A stretch of DNA of 40,563 nt from assembly GCA_023231475.1 (NCBI GenBank), contig JALJEE010002988.1:1-40563 (forward strand), in the 5' to 3' direction. Source of the DNA: Seison nebaliae (Eukaryota; Rotifera; Pararotatoria; Seisonacea; Seisonidae). Position numbers and translations under genes: made by a program. Of this stretch, positions 21,274-32,303 are shown in pieces. Under the pieces are notes generated by a model, which was not told the origin of the DNA, made no database searches, and worked only from the letters and a program-made list of their open reading frames with translations. Each line of letters begins with the position of its first letter. The first letter of the stretch is position 1.

Positions 21274-22997
21274 TTTTGTAATCTCTTTAATACGTCCTCG
21301 AGTACACCCAATTCACCTATAAATATATAATAATATTCATTCAATTATTTATAAAATCAAACTTTTCACATCACGAACGACATTTAAAATTCGTCGATAA
21401 TCATCTAATACTTCAACTGATTGAGTATAAGGATTGTAGCGGACACTAAAATTACGAGGAATGGACGCTGCATATTTCGTCAATTGTTCCTTAATTTTCA
21501 CGAATGATTCCGCCACGAAATATTTGGGTTGATATGTTGTTATCGGATATTCAGTCCGACCACATGATTCTGGATCGAACGGAAGAATTTCCGGTTTATC
21601 AGTGATACAATACTAAACGAATATTAATAAGAAAGGAAATATTTTAATTTAAAATTTTTACTTGCAATTCTCCAAACGATGACAATAAACCAGCACCGAA
21701 CGCTTTCAATTTTCCGTCTTGTTTACATAGACCATATTCGACAGTAAACCAATAACACTTGAAAGAAAGAACATAAGAAAGTTAATTCAAATAAAATCAG
21801 AACTGTAGCTAATTCTTTGATATATTTATCTGGTGCTCCTAATGATGCCAAACCGATCTCTTGGGAGAAAGCAGCGAAATCCGCATCCGCCAACAACGGA
21901 ACGTGTCCCATAAGTTCATGACAAATATCTCTGAAAAAGAAAAAAATATATTTTACGGAGTAAATGAGTATCATATTAACGGTTCTGGTGTATAAAGCGG
22001 TTTTGACGGATGACGAATATATTGAGTTGAATGAAAAACTCGAAATGCTAATCCTGCAAGGAAATCCCTGGAAGAAAGGAGACCAGCTACTGGTCTAATT
22101 CGGAAACCGGTACAATCTTGAAGGAATTCGGAAATATCTTGTAATTGTGGAATGTTATCTTTACGAAATCCACAATTGTCTACTAGAAGAGGGAAAGCAT
22201 GATTGAATTCACGACATGCATGTGTCGGATATAAGGATGTTAAATTCTCGAAGATTGTTCCCCAAGTTTCGATCTCTTTTGTCGTATATTGAACTTTTGG
22301 AATATCTTGTCCATGTTTATAATGGAAAGCAATATCAGCAAAAATTTTCCTTCGAGCACGATACAGACTGTCGGTGAATCCGGGATGGTCAGCATCCAAT
22401 TCAGCACCATAGGATAAAATCTGATTAGCATATTGATCTAAATCTTTAATTTTTCTCGGGAACCATGGAACAAGTTCTATTTTAATTAGAAACATTAAAA
22501 TTTTATGATGATATATTAACCGACATCTTCATCTTCGATATCAGCGTTACTTATTCCATTAAGCAATTTATCATCTTCATTACCACGACTAAGAATATGG
22601 TAATAATTACAATGTTTCTTCAATTCTTCTATAAGAGCTGGTAAATCTACTAGTTGTACTCTCTCGAATTCTACTAAGAATTCATAAGGAGGATTTTTCA
22701 TTTCATCATGGTTATTTTCTCCATTATCTCCATTCGTCACTTTTTCTTCTTCTTTGTCGAGAGAATTAAAACTGGAAAATCGTCGTCTTCCAGGTCGGCT
22801 TTCGATATGTCTTAAATTGATGTGATGTTTCTTTTGATTAACATACATTTTTGAAAGAACATTCTACTGACGATGAAAATAACTTCAAAAATTTTCAGAG
22901 CGAATGCAAGTGCACCTACACTCTCTTTTAATGCGAATATCAATGCAATTGAATCCTTTTTTGCCAAACTGTCTCGGATATATCCAGAAGTTTTCAT
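21270..22997 (-). CDS. PAH: Phenylalanine 4-hydroxylase
   Basis: Seven exons: 22997-22884, 22830-22521, 22476-21981, 21930-21804, 21757-21662, 21612-21363, 21316-21270; 479 residues. It converts phenylalanine to tyrosine using tetrahydrobiopterin and iron in the cytosol. N-terminal ACT domain: [20 protein letters not shown]...[12 protein letters not shown], followed by a charged insert (about 65-90) absent from human PAH. Catalytic core: [45 protein letters not shown] with iron ligands H273 and H278, and E318 in [20 protein letters not shown] and SSFGELQY point to PAH rather than tryptophan or tyrosine hydroxylase. The last exon gives [15 protein letters not shown] (human SEIGILCSALQKIK). TTTTTTCAG directly precedes the ATG: either trans-splicing, or an upstream exon from ATG 23091 (MDRVCKENERTL) joined in frame. 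Human length is 452. Confidence 0.93.
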
Positions 22998-23008
22998 CTG
23001 AAAAAATC
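22998..23008 (-). promoter_or_regulatory. Acceptor directly before the PAH start codon
   Basis: GATTTTTTCAG abuts the PAH ATG. It fits the nematode splice/trans-splice acceptor consensus far better than the acceptors inside the PAH gene do, most of which end AAG or TAG. Confidence 0.45.
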
Positions 23009-23230
23009 CATCAATATAATGTTCGGTTATAAAAAGATGTAACTGAATTAATTCGAACTAAAGTACGTTCATTCTCCTTACATACTCGATCCATAAAGCG
23101 GGAAAGGAATTTGAAATATTGGAAAAAGTAATATCTGAAAAGTAAATTTGAAGAAAATTTCAAAATGAAAATATTTATATTGAGAAAGTGACAGGTGAAA
23201 TATTTCCTTAATCCACCACCAAAGAAAAAT

Positions 23231-23521
23231 TCATTCTCTTTCTCGCTCCAAATAATTTGTAGGAGGAATTTGAAAGAAGAAACTTTTTAAATGAGATGAG
23301 AGAAGCAATGTAAAATATGGAGAGACTCTATAAACATCCATTCCAAATGATATGCAAACGAATACGGCTGACATTAATGCGGACTTTAGGAAGACTCTAT
23401 CACCTCCGTGGACTATTGTCATCATATTTTCATTTGATTGTTGATATGATGATGTTACGAATTCAATCATATATCCCACTTGTTTCATACGTATCACTTT
23501 TATCATCTTAAAGATTAGCAT
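23231..23521 (-). CDS. Small one-helix membrane protein, possibly COX7A-like
   Basis: ATG at 23521 opens a 96-residue frame. Residues about 40-70 read TIVHGGDRVFLKSALMSAVFVCISFGMDVYR, which resembles the cytochrome c oxidase subunit 7A core (VHLKGG..D..L...TM.LTV.G..Y) with a single membrane helix. If correct it would be a nuclear-encoded inner-mitochondrial-membrane subunit of complex IV. The N-terminus is basic (KVIRMKQ), compatible with a mitochondrial presequence but not decisive. The C-terminal 25 residues look unconserved and might lie past an unseen intron. It sits 233 bp upstream of PAH on the same strand. A frame on the opposite strand overlaps it but has no recognisable content. Confidence 0.38.
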   Translation of the reverse strand: MLIFKMIKVIRMKQVGYMIEFVTSSYQQSNENMMTIVHGGDRVFLKSALMSAVFVCISFGMDVYRVSPYFTLLLSSHLKSFFFQIPPTNYLERERE

Positions 23522-23917
23522 ATTTACAGTGGTTTTATTCTAATACACATTCTCATCGTCCCATATCATTATTTTGTTATTCTACTGTTATACTGCTAAA
23601 CCAACACTCTTCCTGACCTTTAACAAATCTTCGTTCTCCTCCAAATTTATTCATTCCTTCACAAATTTTCTCCAAACTATATATATATATTATATTTATG
23701 AAAAGTTTCAAGACCATTTAAAAATATGAATTATTATCAATAATTCCTTGGAGAAAAAAAAATTTCTTTTATTCTTTTTAAAAGTTTCGTATCTTTCAAC
23801 ATTTTATTTATCACATTCGAAGTATTAGAGAGAAGTAGAATTAATATTTTAATAAAAATAAAAAAAAATTTAAAGGAATGTTTGGAAATTTAAATTATTT
23901 AATTTCATAAAATGGAA
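23522..23917. other. Intergenic, AT-rich
   Basis: Holds the 3' end of the minus-strand unknown gene at 23918 and the upstream region of the COX7A-like frame. It includes a short TATATATATATTATATTTAT run (about 23680). No gene is seen. Confidence 0.4.
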
Positions 23918-25100
23918 CTATTCGTTTCCGGTATCGAACATAGTACATCTGTTATCGTTCTTATCTGACAGTAACTGAGATTGTGGCACCGAAGATATAT
24001 TAGACTTGTATACCAGTGATGGAAGTTCACAATCAATTTTTGGTAAATTCGATAGATTTGTAAGACACGCATTTTTGGAATTATTATCAAATGAATTATT
24101 ATTATTGACTCTGTCATCAGCTTTATATAAATCTTTTGTCTTGGCTTCATGGTATACGTTATCACGCTCACAATGGTTATATTTTCGATTTTCAGTTCTC
24201 CTATTTTTTTTTAGAGAACATTCGTCAAATGCAAAATAGGAATTATTTTGTCGTCTTCTTCTTTCCGCGTGTGAATAAACCGACACTATTGGTAATACGG
24301 AAAATTCGGGAGGACACCATCCATTAAAAACCTTCTGTATAATAATATGAATTGGCTGTGATTTGAAATTGTCGATGAAATCGATAAATAAATCTGAATC
24401 TAATTCCTCTTGATTATTAAAAATTTCGAGCAACTTATCTGTATCAGCTCCAACCATTTCATCTAATCTCAAACTCTTTGAAAAATTGATTGACTCTTCT
24501 AGTGCTTCTTGATGACTCTTCATCGAGATCTAATATTGCTCAATAGTAATATAAAAAGTAAAGAAATGTTGAAGAAACCTCAATATTATCTAAAAGTTTC
24601 AATATTTTTTCTATGTTGTTTTTTGATGGATCTTCAATATCAACATCCATACTGGAAATTTTTTTTCTATCTCGGGTGACATAGGGTGGTAGAGGATCTT
24701 TACCAATATCCTTTTTTTGTAGTTCATATTTCTCAGTTAAAATCTCAAAACATTTATACCAAAGTCTGACTAAAAAGGTATTTCAAAAATTAATTGAAAT
24801 ATTGAAAAAGTGAAACATTCGTCATTAATACTTTTTTGTTTCTTGTATCGACTTCTAATGGAAATTAAATGTTCGTACAATATTTCTTCTCTGCTGTAAA
24901 AGAATACTGAAATTTTATTTGAATGGAAGAAAGATAAACGTGATTTTACGAGGAAAATTATTAGATTTACATTTGCTCGTTTTTGGGTAATAGCGGAATT
25001 CTCCAAAAAAGTTGTTGAAAACATCATCCAACATATCAAACAACATATCCTCATTAAGATCATCCAGCAAAAATTCTTTTAAACCTCCCCATAAAAGCAT
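23918..25100 (-). CDS. Unknown protein, four exons
   Basis: Exons 25100-24950 (or to 24971), 24906-24832, 24769-24579, 24529-23918; about 342 residues. The start is ATG 25100. The first exon encodes an acidic helical segment (LKEFLLDDLNEDMLFDMLDD). Exons 2-3 encode YEHLISIRSRYKKQK and LWYKCFEILTEKYELQKKDIGKDPLPPYVTRD, then an acidic helix (SKNNIEKILKLLDNIE). Exon 4 starts with helical DEMVGADTDKLLEIF...FIDFIDNF and IIIQKVFNGWCPPEFSVLPIV, and turns into a basic, then Asn/Ser-rich disordered tail. No signal peptide, membrane helix or known motif was recognised. The reading frame, the three consistent short introns and the helical composition support a real gene. The first intron has two in-frame donor choices (GTAAAT or GTAAAA), both GTA. 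Confidence 0.6.
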
Positions 25101-25993
25101 TATTAACAAATGTTCGTTATCTATAGACTTGAATCTTCTCTAACGTTTTTCTTTAACCACTAACAGAAAGAGAGGTTAAATATATATTAATCAAAGATGA
25201 CGTGTATAACTGAAATTTGCATCTTCTCCTCCTAAAGCTCAGTCAATATCTTCATAAAATTGCACAAATAATTCACCGTATATATACTTTATATATATAT
25301 ATATATATTTATTGTTGTATACATATATAATGCAATTTGTTCGCAGTAAAATTTCCATTTTTCAACAGTTCAACTGTCCATTCATAAACGTCATTTATAA
25401 TATTTCGTTCATTGATAACTAAAATAAAATTTTTTATTAACTGTTAATATAATTTCAGAATTTTATTAAAAATTATTTTTTCTTAATTCATTTTTTTATT
25501 TTTTTATGATTCTTAAAAATTTTTAACTAATAATAATAAATCCTTTCTATGAAAATGTTGATCGAAAAAATGTTTAATAGTAAAAATTTTACAAAGTAAG
25601 TTTAGTGCACTGAAATTAAAATTTTAGATTTTAATCGATATCCAATTAGTATTCGTAACAATACAAATTGTATTATACAATCAATGTGTAAATTGTTAAA
25701 TTATCATGAAATGGAACAATGGGAACGGTAAAAGATGGTTAATACGTATAATAAATTATTGAGTATGATAACTATAAAATAATTTATTTATTACAATAAA
25801 ATAATTGGTATTTTGAAAAAATTGTTAAGAAGAATAAAAAGTAATCAGAACAAATAATTAGTAGAGTTTCATATAATCATCGACAGATGTTTACATACTC
25901 ATTCAAATCAAACATTTTTCTAATATCAATTTAATCATTTGGAGAAGACAAGTTGAGGTGTTAAGTAGTAAGAAAGATTTGTTCGTTTGGAGG
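25101..25993. other. Divergent promoter region, very AT-rich
   Basis: Gap between the minus-strand unknown gene and the plus-strand phospholipase gene, which are transcribed away from each other. It contains a TA dinucleotide run (about 25282-25308) and long A/T tracts. No coding frame or RNA gene is recognised. Confidence 0.45.
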
Positions 25994-28405
25994 ATGTCTC
26001 TGTTAGATTTCTTGTTTTCTAAGCAGAAGCGTAGAAGTAGTAAAATAATTGGAAGAACCCGTAAAATAATGGATGAAAAAAAGAAGAAGAAAAATGATAA
26101 TTTGGTATTTCATTGGTTCTATTTAGAAACGACTAACGGAACTAATCCGATCAGTAAGAATGCAAAACAATATTGGTGTCCCTTCGCTATTAATGATTCG
26201 AATCGGTTAGAAAAAGCTTATCGTCTTCTTCAACGTTATCGAATGGAAAAGAATGTAAAGAAGAAATCGAAGAAACTTCCACAAGACAATAAACCATTAC
26301 ACGTCTCTCAATCAGTTCATCATTTATCCACAATGGATACGACAGATGAATTTTATAAATTACCAGAGGGTGTGAGATGGAGTGAGAAGAAGAATGATTT
26401 GATTGCATCAGTTGTTGGTGGTTTGTATGATGTGTGGATAGATGCTCGAGAACGTCATCCGATTTATTGGAAATGGTCCGATTTAGCGAATCATCGACCA
26501 TTTCCTTATGAATCGGTTTGTCCAAAAAAAATGACGGAAAGTATGAAGGAATCGGAAAGATATATGAATGTGAATAATTCAAAAATTCAATCGATGTATA
26601 ATGAAGATTTGATGGATATAGAATCAGCATCATTCAACATTTCACACGAACAACAATCATCGAAAGTGGAGGATAAGAAAAATAGACAACTTTCAAGAGA
26701 GAATAGTAAAAATGTGAAAGATGAAGAAAAGAATAAGAATAATATCGAATTGTTAACAGCTTCGGTAGTTCGACGTGGTTCGTGGTATCATCGGAGACAT
26801 ACAGATCGATTATGGTCACCATATACGGAAGAGTTGGCTGAACGATTTGAATTACTTTATCAGGATTGTGTGAACATGAATCGATGGAATAATCGAATGA
26901 ATCTTTCTAACGGCGATTCCATTGTTTTACATTCTCCTAATCAAATGAATCATTATATCACATTATTTTCACGATCTGCCCATCGACAGAATGCGGAAGG
27001 ATGTGATATGCCTTCACAATTTTCAGCTGATACATTCCAAGGAGAATTTCTTGCATATCGTCAAATGTCGAGGAATATCAATCATATCATGGAAAATTCG
27101 ACGGATATGTCCAAATTAATAATGAACGATTGTTATGAGAAACCGATTGATCATTTAATTTTCGTTGTTCATGGAATTGGTGAAGGATGTGATATTCGTT
27201 TTCGATCACTCGTCGAATGTACGGAAGATATGAGATTGTGTACAAATGAATTAATAAAAAATTTCACTTTCAATAATGAAGAATCGATTTCTGGAAGAAT
27301 TGAATATATTCCAATTCATTGGCATCAACAATTGCACAAGAATGATGATCATCATCGAAATAGTAAAGATAAGAAAGAATCGATAGATAAACGTTTAGCA
27401 CGTTGCACATTACCAAGTATTCCATTCCTTCGTGATTATACTAATCATACACTCATCGATATTCTCTTCTATATGAATCCAATATATTCTCATCAAATCA
27501 TTCTTCACGTCATCAAAGAAATGAATCGTCTTTATATGCTCTTCAAACGACGTCATAGTTCGTTCAAGGGACGAATTCATATTGTTGGTCATTCGTTAGG
27601 ATCCATCATCACATTCGATGTCCTCACACTTCAACATCTTAAACATCCGAACGATATTGCTGATATATCTATGTTTAATGTTCTCAAGAATGTCGCACTC
27701 TTCGGTATGGACATCGAAAATAACAAAAATTTAATTTTGAAATTTAAACCATTCTCCTTCATTGCTATGGGCAGTCCGATTGCACTCTTTCTTTCACTTC
27801 GAGGACTCACTAACATCTCCCAATCTCAGACTCTTCCAACATGTAAACATATTTACAATATATTCCATCCGTTCGATCCCGTCGCTTATCGAATCGAACC
27901 ATTAATCGTAAAAGAATTCCAACATATTCCACCCATACAATTGAATGACGAACATGGAGGAAAGAAATTACATCGCGAATTCATGAAAGTGACAGAAGAA
28001 GTGAAAAATCGAATAACTAACTGGCGACTGAAGAGTCTTCCAAACATCTCACAAACTAATACGAATGTTAATGAGGATAACAAATATTTTACTTGGAAGT
28101 TAAACGAAGGCAATCGAATCGATTATTCTCTACAAGAATCAACTATCGAATATATGAATGAATATCTGTTTGCAGTACAATCTCATGGATGTTATTGGCA
28201 ATCAGCGGATATGTTAATTTTCATGATAAAACAAATCTATCATCATTATGAAAATAGTTCTCTTACTCTCATCTACGACAAATCGAAGAATAATCAACAA
28301 ACTACTATATCTTCCTATCTTCCTAATTTGACGAGTTTAGATCCATTTTTCGGTTATTTTCGCTCAATCAACAATTTCTGGGGATATGAAAAGAAAACTG
28401 AATAA
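25994..28405 (+). CDS. DDHD-domain phospholipase A1 (PA-PLA1 family)
   Basis: Single exon, 803 residues from ATG 25994; the frame continues upstream only to a GTG. Intracellular PA-preferring phospholipase A1 enzymes (DDHD1/DDHD2, nematode ipla-1) cleave the sn-1 acyl chain of phospholipids. The N-terminal WWE-like part is VFHWFYLE...QYWCPFAINDSNRLEKAY. A middle block has VVRRGSWYHRR..DRLWSPYTEELAERFE. The hydrolase part begins HLIFVVHGIGEGCD (about 385) and holds the GxSxG nucleophile elbow GHSLGS (Ser about 533). DDHD landmarks follow: FDPVAYRIEPL (about 626), RIDYSLQE, and SHGCYWQSADML (about 730). Human DDHD2 is about 710 and DDHD1 about 900 residues, so the length fits. Glu/Lys/Asn-rich spacers (about 200-250) are lineage-specific. 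Being intronless is notable. Confidence 0.92.
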   Translation: MSLLDFLFSKQKRRSSKIIGRTRKIMDEKKKKKNDNLVFHWFYLETTNGTNPISKNAKQYWCPFAINDSNRLEKAYRLLQRYRMEKNVKKKSKKLPQDNKPLHVSQSVHHLSTMDTTDEFYKLPEGVRWSEKKNDLIASVVGGLYDVWIDARERHPIYWKWSDLANHRPFPYESVCPKKMTESMKESERYMNVNNSKIQSMYNEDLMDIESASFNISHEQQSSKVEDKKNRQLSRENSKNVKDEEKNKNNIELLTASVVRRGSWYHRRHTDRLWSPYTEELAERFELLYQDCVNMNRWNNRMNLSNGDSIVLHSPNQMNHYITLFSRSAHRQNAEGCDMPSQFSADTFQGEFLAYRQMSRNINHIMENSTDMSKLIMNDCYEKPIDHLIFVVHGIGEGCDIRFRSLVECTEDMRLCTNELIKNFTFNNEESISGRIEYIPIHWHQQLHKNDDHHRNSKDKKESIDKRLARCTLPSIPFLRDYTNHTLIDILFYMNPIYSHQIILHVIKEMNRLYMLFKRRHSSFKGRIHIVGHSLGSIITFDVLTLQHLKHPNDIADISMFNVLKNVALFGMDIENNKNLILKFKPFSFIAMGSPIALFLSLRGLTNISQSQTLPTCKHIYNIFHPFDPVAYRIEPLIVKEFQHIPPIQLNDEHGGKKLHREFMKVTEEVKNRITNWRLKSLPNISQTNTNVNEDNKYFTWKLNEGNRIDYSLQESTIEYMNEYLFAVQSHGCYWQSADMLIFMIKQIYHHYENSSLTLIYDKSKNNQQTTISSYLPNLTSLDPFFGYFRSINNFWGYEKKTE

Positions 28406-28771
28406 AAAAAATTTTGAATATACTCCGTCGTTTTATTTTTTCATTCCAATTTATTTCACAGTGTTCTGATATGAATAAAGATTTATTCCTCTTTTAATGT
28501 CTTTAAATTTAAAATATCGATTATCTCATAAAATTATTTTGGTTTCTGAAAGAAATTTAGTTTTAGTCGAAGTAGTAAAAAATCCGAAACAATCTGAATC
28601 AAATCGAATTTCAATTACTTTTTTTAGATTTCAATTCAATTTCTTAGGGTCCAATTGCCTATAAATTAAAAAATTTGGTAGGTCGTGTTATTTTGTTTAG
28701 TTTTATTTTTGTTTTTTACTTTTTATTTTTTTAGTTTTTTTCTTATTAGAATTTTATTTTAATTTTGTAGG
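28406..28771. other. Upstream region of the 11-mer repeat gene
   Basis: Contains CCTATAAATTAAA (about 28659), a TATA-like site, and a long pyrimidine-rich tract ending TTTTGTAG at 28770, one base before the ATG. The last is an acceptor for either a spliced 5' UTR (a GTAGGTCGTG donor-like site lies near 28678) or a trans-spliced leader. Confidence 0.5.
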
Positions 28772-29336
28772 ATGCCCAGTAATAATTTAGCTAATTTCGC
28801 TTCTCAAGCAGCCAATTTGGGTTCCTATTTATTGACATCTCACTAGTTTAACGTTTGTTATTAAGCCAATGATGCTGTAGATCAAGCAACCGCAGCAGCT
28901 CATAATGCTACTCAGAACTTCGCTCGTAATGCCCAAAATGGAGCTCAAAGTTCATCTTATTCAATATATTTAAAAACTATTGAAATTTCTTATAGGTCGA
29001 GCAAGAAGTCATAGTCAACATCGACAAAATGCAAGCAACTTACGTCAAAACGCCCAAAATGCAGCTGAAGCTGCCGATGACGCTAACAATAGAGCTAGTC
29101 TCGGTGAACGTGCTATGGGTCAGGGACAGGCATTATTAAGTCAAGCTCAGGATGGTATGCAAAACGCTTTTGGGGGAGCTCAAGGCAATGCTGGAAATGC
29201 TTTAAATAACGCAATGGACAACGCTCAGAATCAAGCAGCTGGAATGCTTAACAACGCACAGAATCAGGCTGCCAACGCATTCAATAACGCCCAAAATCAA
29301 GCCGGAAGACAAAATAACAATGGTCAGAATAATTAA
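28772..29336 (+). CDS. Asn/Ala/Gln-rich 11-residue-repeat amphipathic protein (LEA/perilipin-like architecture)
   Basis: Exons 28772-28820, 28866-28949, 28996-29336; introns of 45 and 46 nt with GTT donors; 157 residues. Composition is mostly Ala, Asn and Gln with almost no aromatic residues and no cysteine. In the C-terminal third the 11-mers line up: NALNNAMDNAQ, NQAAGMLNNAQ, NQAANAFNNAQ, NQAGRQNNNGQ. The first two thirds carry looser versions (NFARNAQNGAQ, NLRQNAQNAAE). An 11-residue period makes a straight amphipathic helix, as in group-3 LEA proteins, perilipins, alpha-synuclein and type I antifreeze proteins. Unlike LEA proteins, the repeats are nearly uncharged. No signal peptide, so cytosolic. 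A role at lipid droplets or in desiccation/cold tolerance is inference only. Base composition is richer in G/C than its surroundings. Confidence 0.75.
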
Positions 29337-29805
29337 ACCAAGTCCATTATCAGCCCAACATACTTTTGTTTTAAGCACACAGCTTTCAAAATCTTTTAAA
29401 ACAAAACTTAAATAAAATTATGATAAGATTAATTTTATATGTTTAAATACTACATATCGTTAAATATATAACTATACCATATTCAAAAAACATAAAAAAT
29501 TGATAGAATCATCACCTGATTGTCCATCTGACTCATTTTACAATACATGAATGAATAGCCTCATTTTTTCATTTTTTCATGTTGGATCTGATATTCTGAA
29601 AGGTTCTGAAAGAACTAACATTAATAAGATCCACATAGTCAAGAACCACGATCTAGTTGGGAAGAGTATCAATTACAAACCCTTGGACAAATTAAACTAA
29701 TTTAAAATTAGAAATGATAGAGCAAATTATTATTATTATTTATTTGTTAAAATTTCCGTCGGAATAAACATGAAAAAAGGGAAAAAAATATTATGTTCCT
29801 CGGTG
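29337..29805. other. Intergenic, 3' region of the 11-mer repeat gene
   Basis: AATAAAATTATG near 29411 is a likely poly(A) signal for the upstream gene. The rest is AT-rich and shows no coding content up to the LINE fragment. Confidence 0.45.
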
Positions 29806-30960
29806 TCAATAAGTTGCCGTAATTGATCGGGGAAATCGCGTTCGATTTGTAGTGAGGAAGTAGAATCGTATGTAGAAATATAGTATCTGAAATCGGGATC
29901 TTGCTCTGGAATCTTTCACGAATGGAATGATCTTGAAGATAAAAGAAATGGAAGAGAACTGACGTTGAGAAAAAATCGAATTTGCGAGATCTACTATCAC
30001 AAGAGAAGGTATGAATGTTGTACTAGCCGGATATAATTGTGATCGAAACCATGTGCCTTCATTCCGTTAAGAGTCAGGACTGCTTCGAACGTTTCCCGAG
30101 GAGTGAAAAAATCGAAATGGACATGTAGTTTGGAACAATCATATTGTTCAACTGTACTATGATACATATACGAGCTGAAGTACTTCCTGGATGGGAGACA
30201 TCGTGAAGTTGGAGGAGGAATTGGCGTTAACTTCCATATATTAGAAGGATTTGAAGAAAGACAGGTAGTGTTCAATTTATCGTGAAAGTGATCTCTAATG
30301 CACTTTCTCACCAAGCGACGAATAATTCTAACTGACTCTAAATGAGACGCCTTATTGGATTGAGAAGGATTGTGCCGATAGTTCTTAAAACACAGCGAAT
30401 CACGACGTTTGAGATGCGAGATAGAGGAAAAATTGAAAATTGGAGAGCGCGAGAAACGTCGTCGATGGAGAGCTATGGAGGACGAACGATTTGCCACTAG
30501 AGATAGCTGTTGTGTGAGGGAGAGAGATGAGTTCATTAAAGTGAGATAGACATCGAAAAGATGATCAGATAGTGAAGATAGGAAATAATCATCAATTGTT
30601 TCGCAGACAACTGCGGAAGTACTAATGTCACTAATGATGAAGTTGTAGTCAATGAAATGGGAACGGGTTGATGAGAGAAATTGAAAAATGCGATTGGTAG
30701 CGGATGGAGGTTTCTTGACATCAAAATTGAAGTCCCCTCCAATTACAAAGTCGGTCGATTGCTTCATCAAGATAGTCTCTGAGAAAGAAGAGGAAAACCT
30801 TGAGTGATCATTAGGATGGAGATAAACATTGAAGCATAAGATATCGTGTATAGTGAAACAGACTACGCCATTAAATGAGAGGAAGGAATGTTTCGACGTC
30901 CATTACAGTCATCGAGATTGGACGATCCTGATATGTCGGGAGGAGAATTATGTCAGCAAT
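29806..30960 (-). mobile_element. LINE fragment: endonuclease and start of reverse transcriptase
   Basis: Minus strand. A frame open from before 30860 reads CFNVYLHPNDHSRF, then FVIGGDFNFDV (GDFN is the EEP endonuclease signature, near 30750) and FLSSLSDHLFDVYL (SDH catalytic motif, near 30560). The frame runs on through a linker to LTLNGMKAHGFDHNYI (about 30060), the block preceding the reverse-transcriptase core (K.pG.D). After 29997 only degenerate text remains, with IIPFVKDSRARSRF near 29910 resembling an early RT motif. It therefore has the endonuclease but lacks the catalytic RT motif YADD and the 3' end. CR1/Jockey/RTE-type; the clade cannot be fixed by eye. Confidence 0.75.
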
Positions 30961-31955
30961 TCTAGTCGAAGATGAAATATTCCATGATATCCTATGTATT
31001 TTGTGGCCAAATGTTAGGTTAACATATAGTTAACGTTTTCGTTAATATAAGAGATGTTTTCGCTAGGATCATTACACATATAACAAGCAAACAAACATCC
31101 TCATACAATTTAATAAATTTAATTTATACATGTTGATGTACAAAATTGCTGTACGAAATTGCTGTACGTAATTCAAACACTAGCTACTAACCTGTTTAAT
31201 TTTAATTGAAAAGGAAGAAATTATAGAGCGATTATGTCTAATTTGAATAATTGAATATAATTGTTTGAAAGAAGGTTATTATTATTCTGGTTATCATATT
31301 CATTCACATCAATAGAAATCCCTGTCGTAAATTTTCTTATCATTACTGAAGAGAACTTCGATTTATATATCTTTTGTGATTATGTCGCTTTAAATATTTT
31401 CAGGCTTCTTTCCTTCTAGACAGTTGTCTCACAACAGTAGTATACTATTTTTTATAACGCACACTTCCTACGTTTTCGCATTCACGAATTGCTCTATCAT
31501 ACGAAAATACACTTATATGTATGAGGTGTCATTTTTTTTCATTTAATGTACCGTGAAATAACAAGGTGAATCATAAATATAATTTTATTTAAATATTATG
31601 AAAATTGAGACAATATTTATTCCTCAAAAAACCATTTTGTGCAGCGATTAGAAATATGAAACAATATTTAATCATCAAAAATTATGAGTGGACCCATATT
31701 AATCAGATTCGCCTTATTTGATTTACACGCATACATAGTGTCAAAATGTTTGATAAATATTAATATTGAAGATATTATATCATTAGTACGATTAAATCGT
31801 AAATTCACATCTAATGCCTAGAAATATGCTTTATATTACATAAATATTAAAAATAAAATCGATTTAACTCATAAATTAAAAATTAAGATAACACTGAAAT
31901 AATTTAGAAGTATGGAATTATGTACATATGTATGTCATCATAAATTAAATATCTT
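30961..31955. other. Non-coding, AT-rich
   Basis: About 1 kb with no coding frame. A small internal duplication, ACAAAATTGCTGTACGAAATTGCTGTACG (about 31140-31168), is visible. Nothing else is recognised. Confidence 0.4.
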
Positions 31956-32299
31956 ATTCTGGTTTGTAGTATAAGAAGGATTTCCAGTTAAATTGACATG
32001 AGAGAAACTTTAAAAAAAAATATAATCAATTCCCTTACGTTAGTGAATTAATTTCGTATGTTAAGTAATCCGATAGTTAATGTTGAACAAACTATTTAAT
32101 TTCTCATTCGTTGAAAAAATCAATAACTTCTTGACAACTAACGTCTAAATATTAATAATTTTTCAATGTTCAGATATCAGATATTGAATTAATGATCATA
32201 TCAATGTAAAAAGATTGTGCATAACATAAGTATTGTATGTATGAAAAATCAGTTGTTTACAATTTGAATTAAAATAATATGAAATTTTTTGTTGATTCA
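31956..32299. repeat. 350-bp direct repeat, copy 1
   Basis: From ATTCTGGTTTGTAGTATAAG to TTGTTGATTCAAC. It matches 33736-34104 at roughly 95% by eye, except that copy 2 carries an extra segment of about 25 bp. There are no obvious TG..CA termini, so LTR identity is not supported; a local duplication is simpler. Confidence 0.9.
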
Positions 32300-32303
32300 A
32301 CTA

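Noticed and set aside
21343-21362. PAH ending at the early TAA after VKSLIL
   Set aside because: A 46-nt intron here restores [15 protein letters not shown], which matches the known PAH C-terminus.
26190-26633. A 147-codon minus-strand frame
   Set aside because: It is antisense to the DDHD phospholipase and has no recognisable content.
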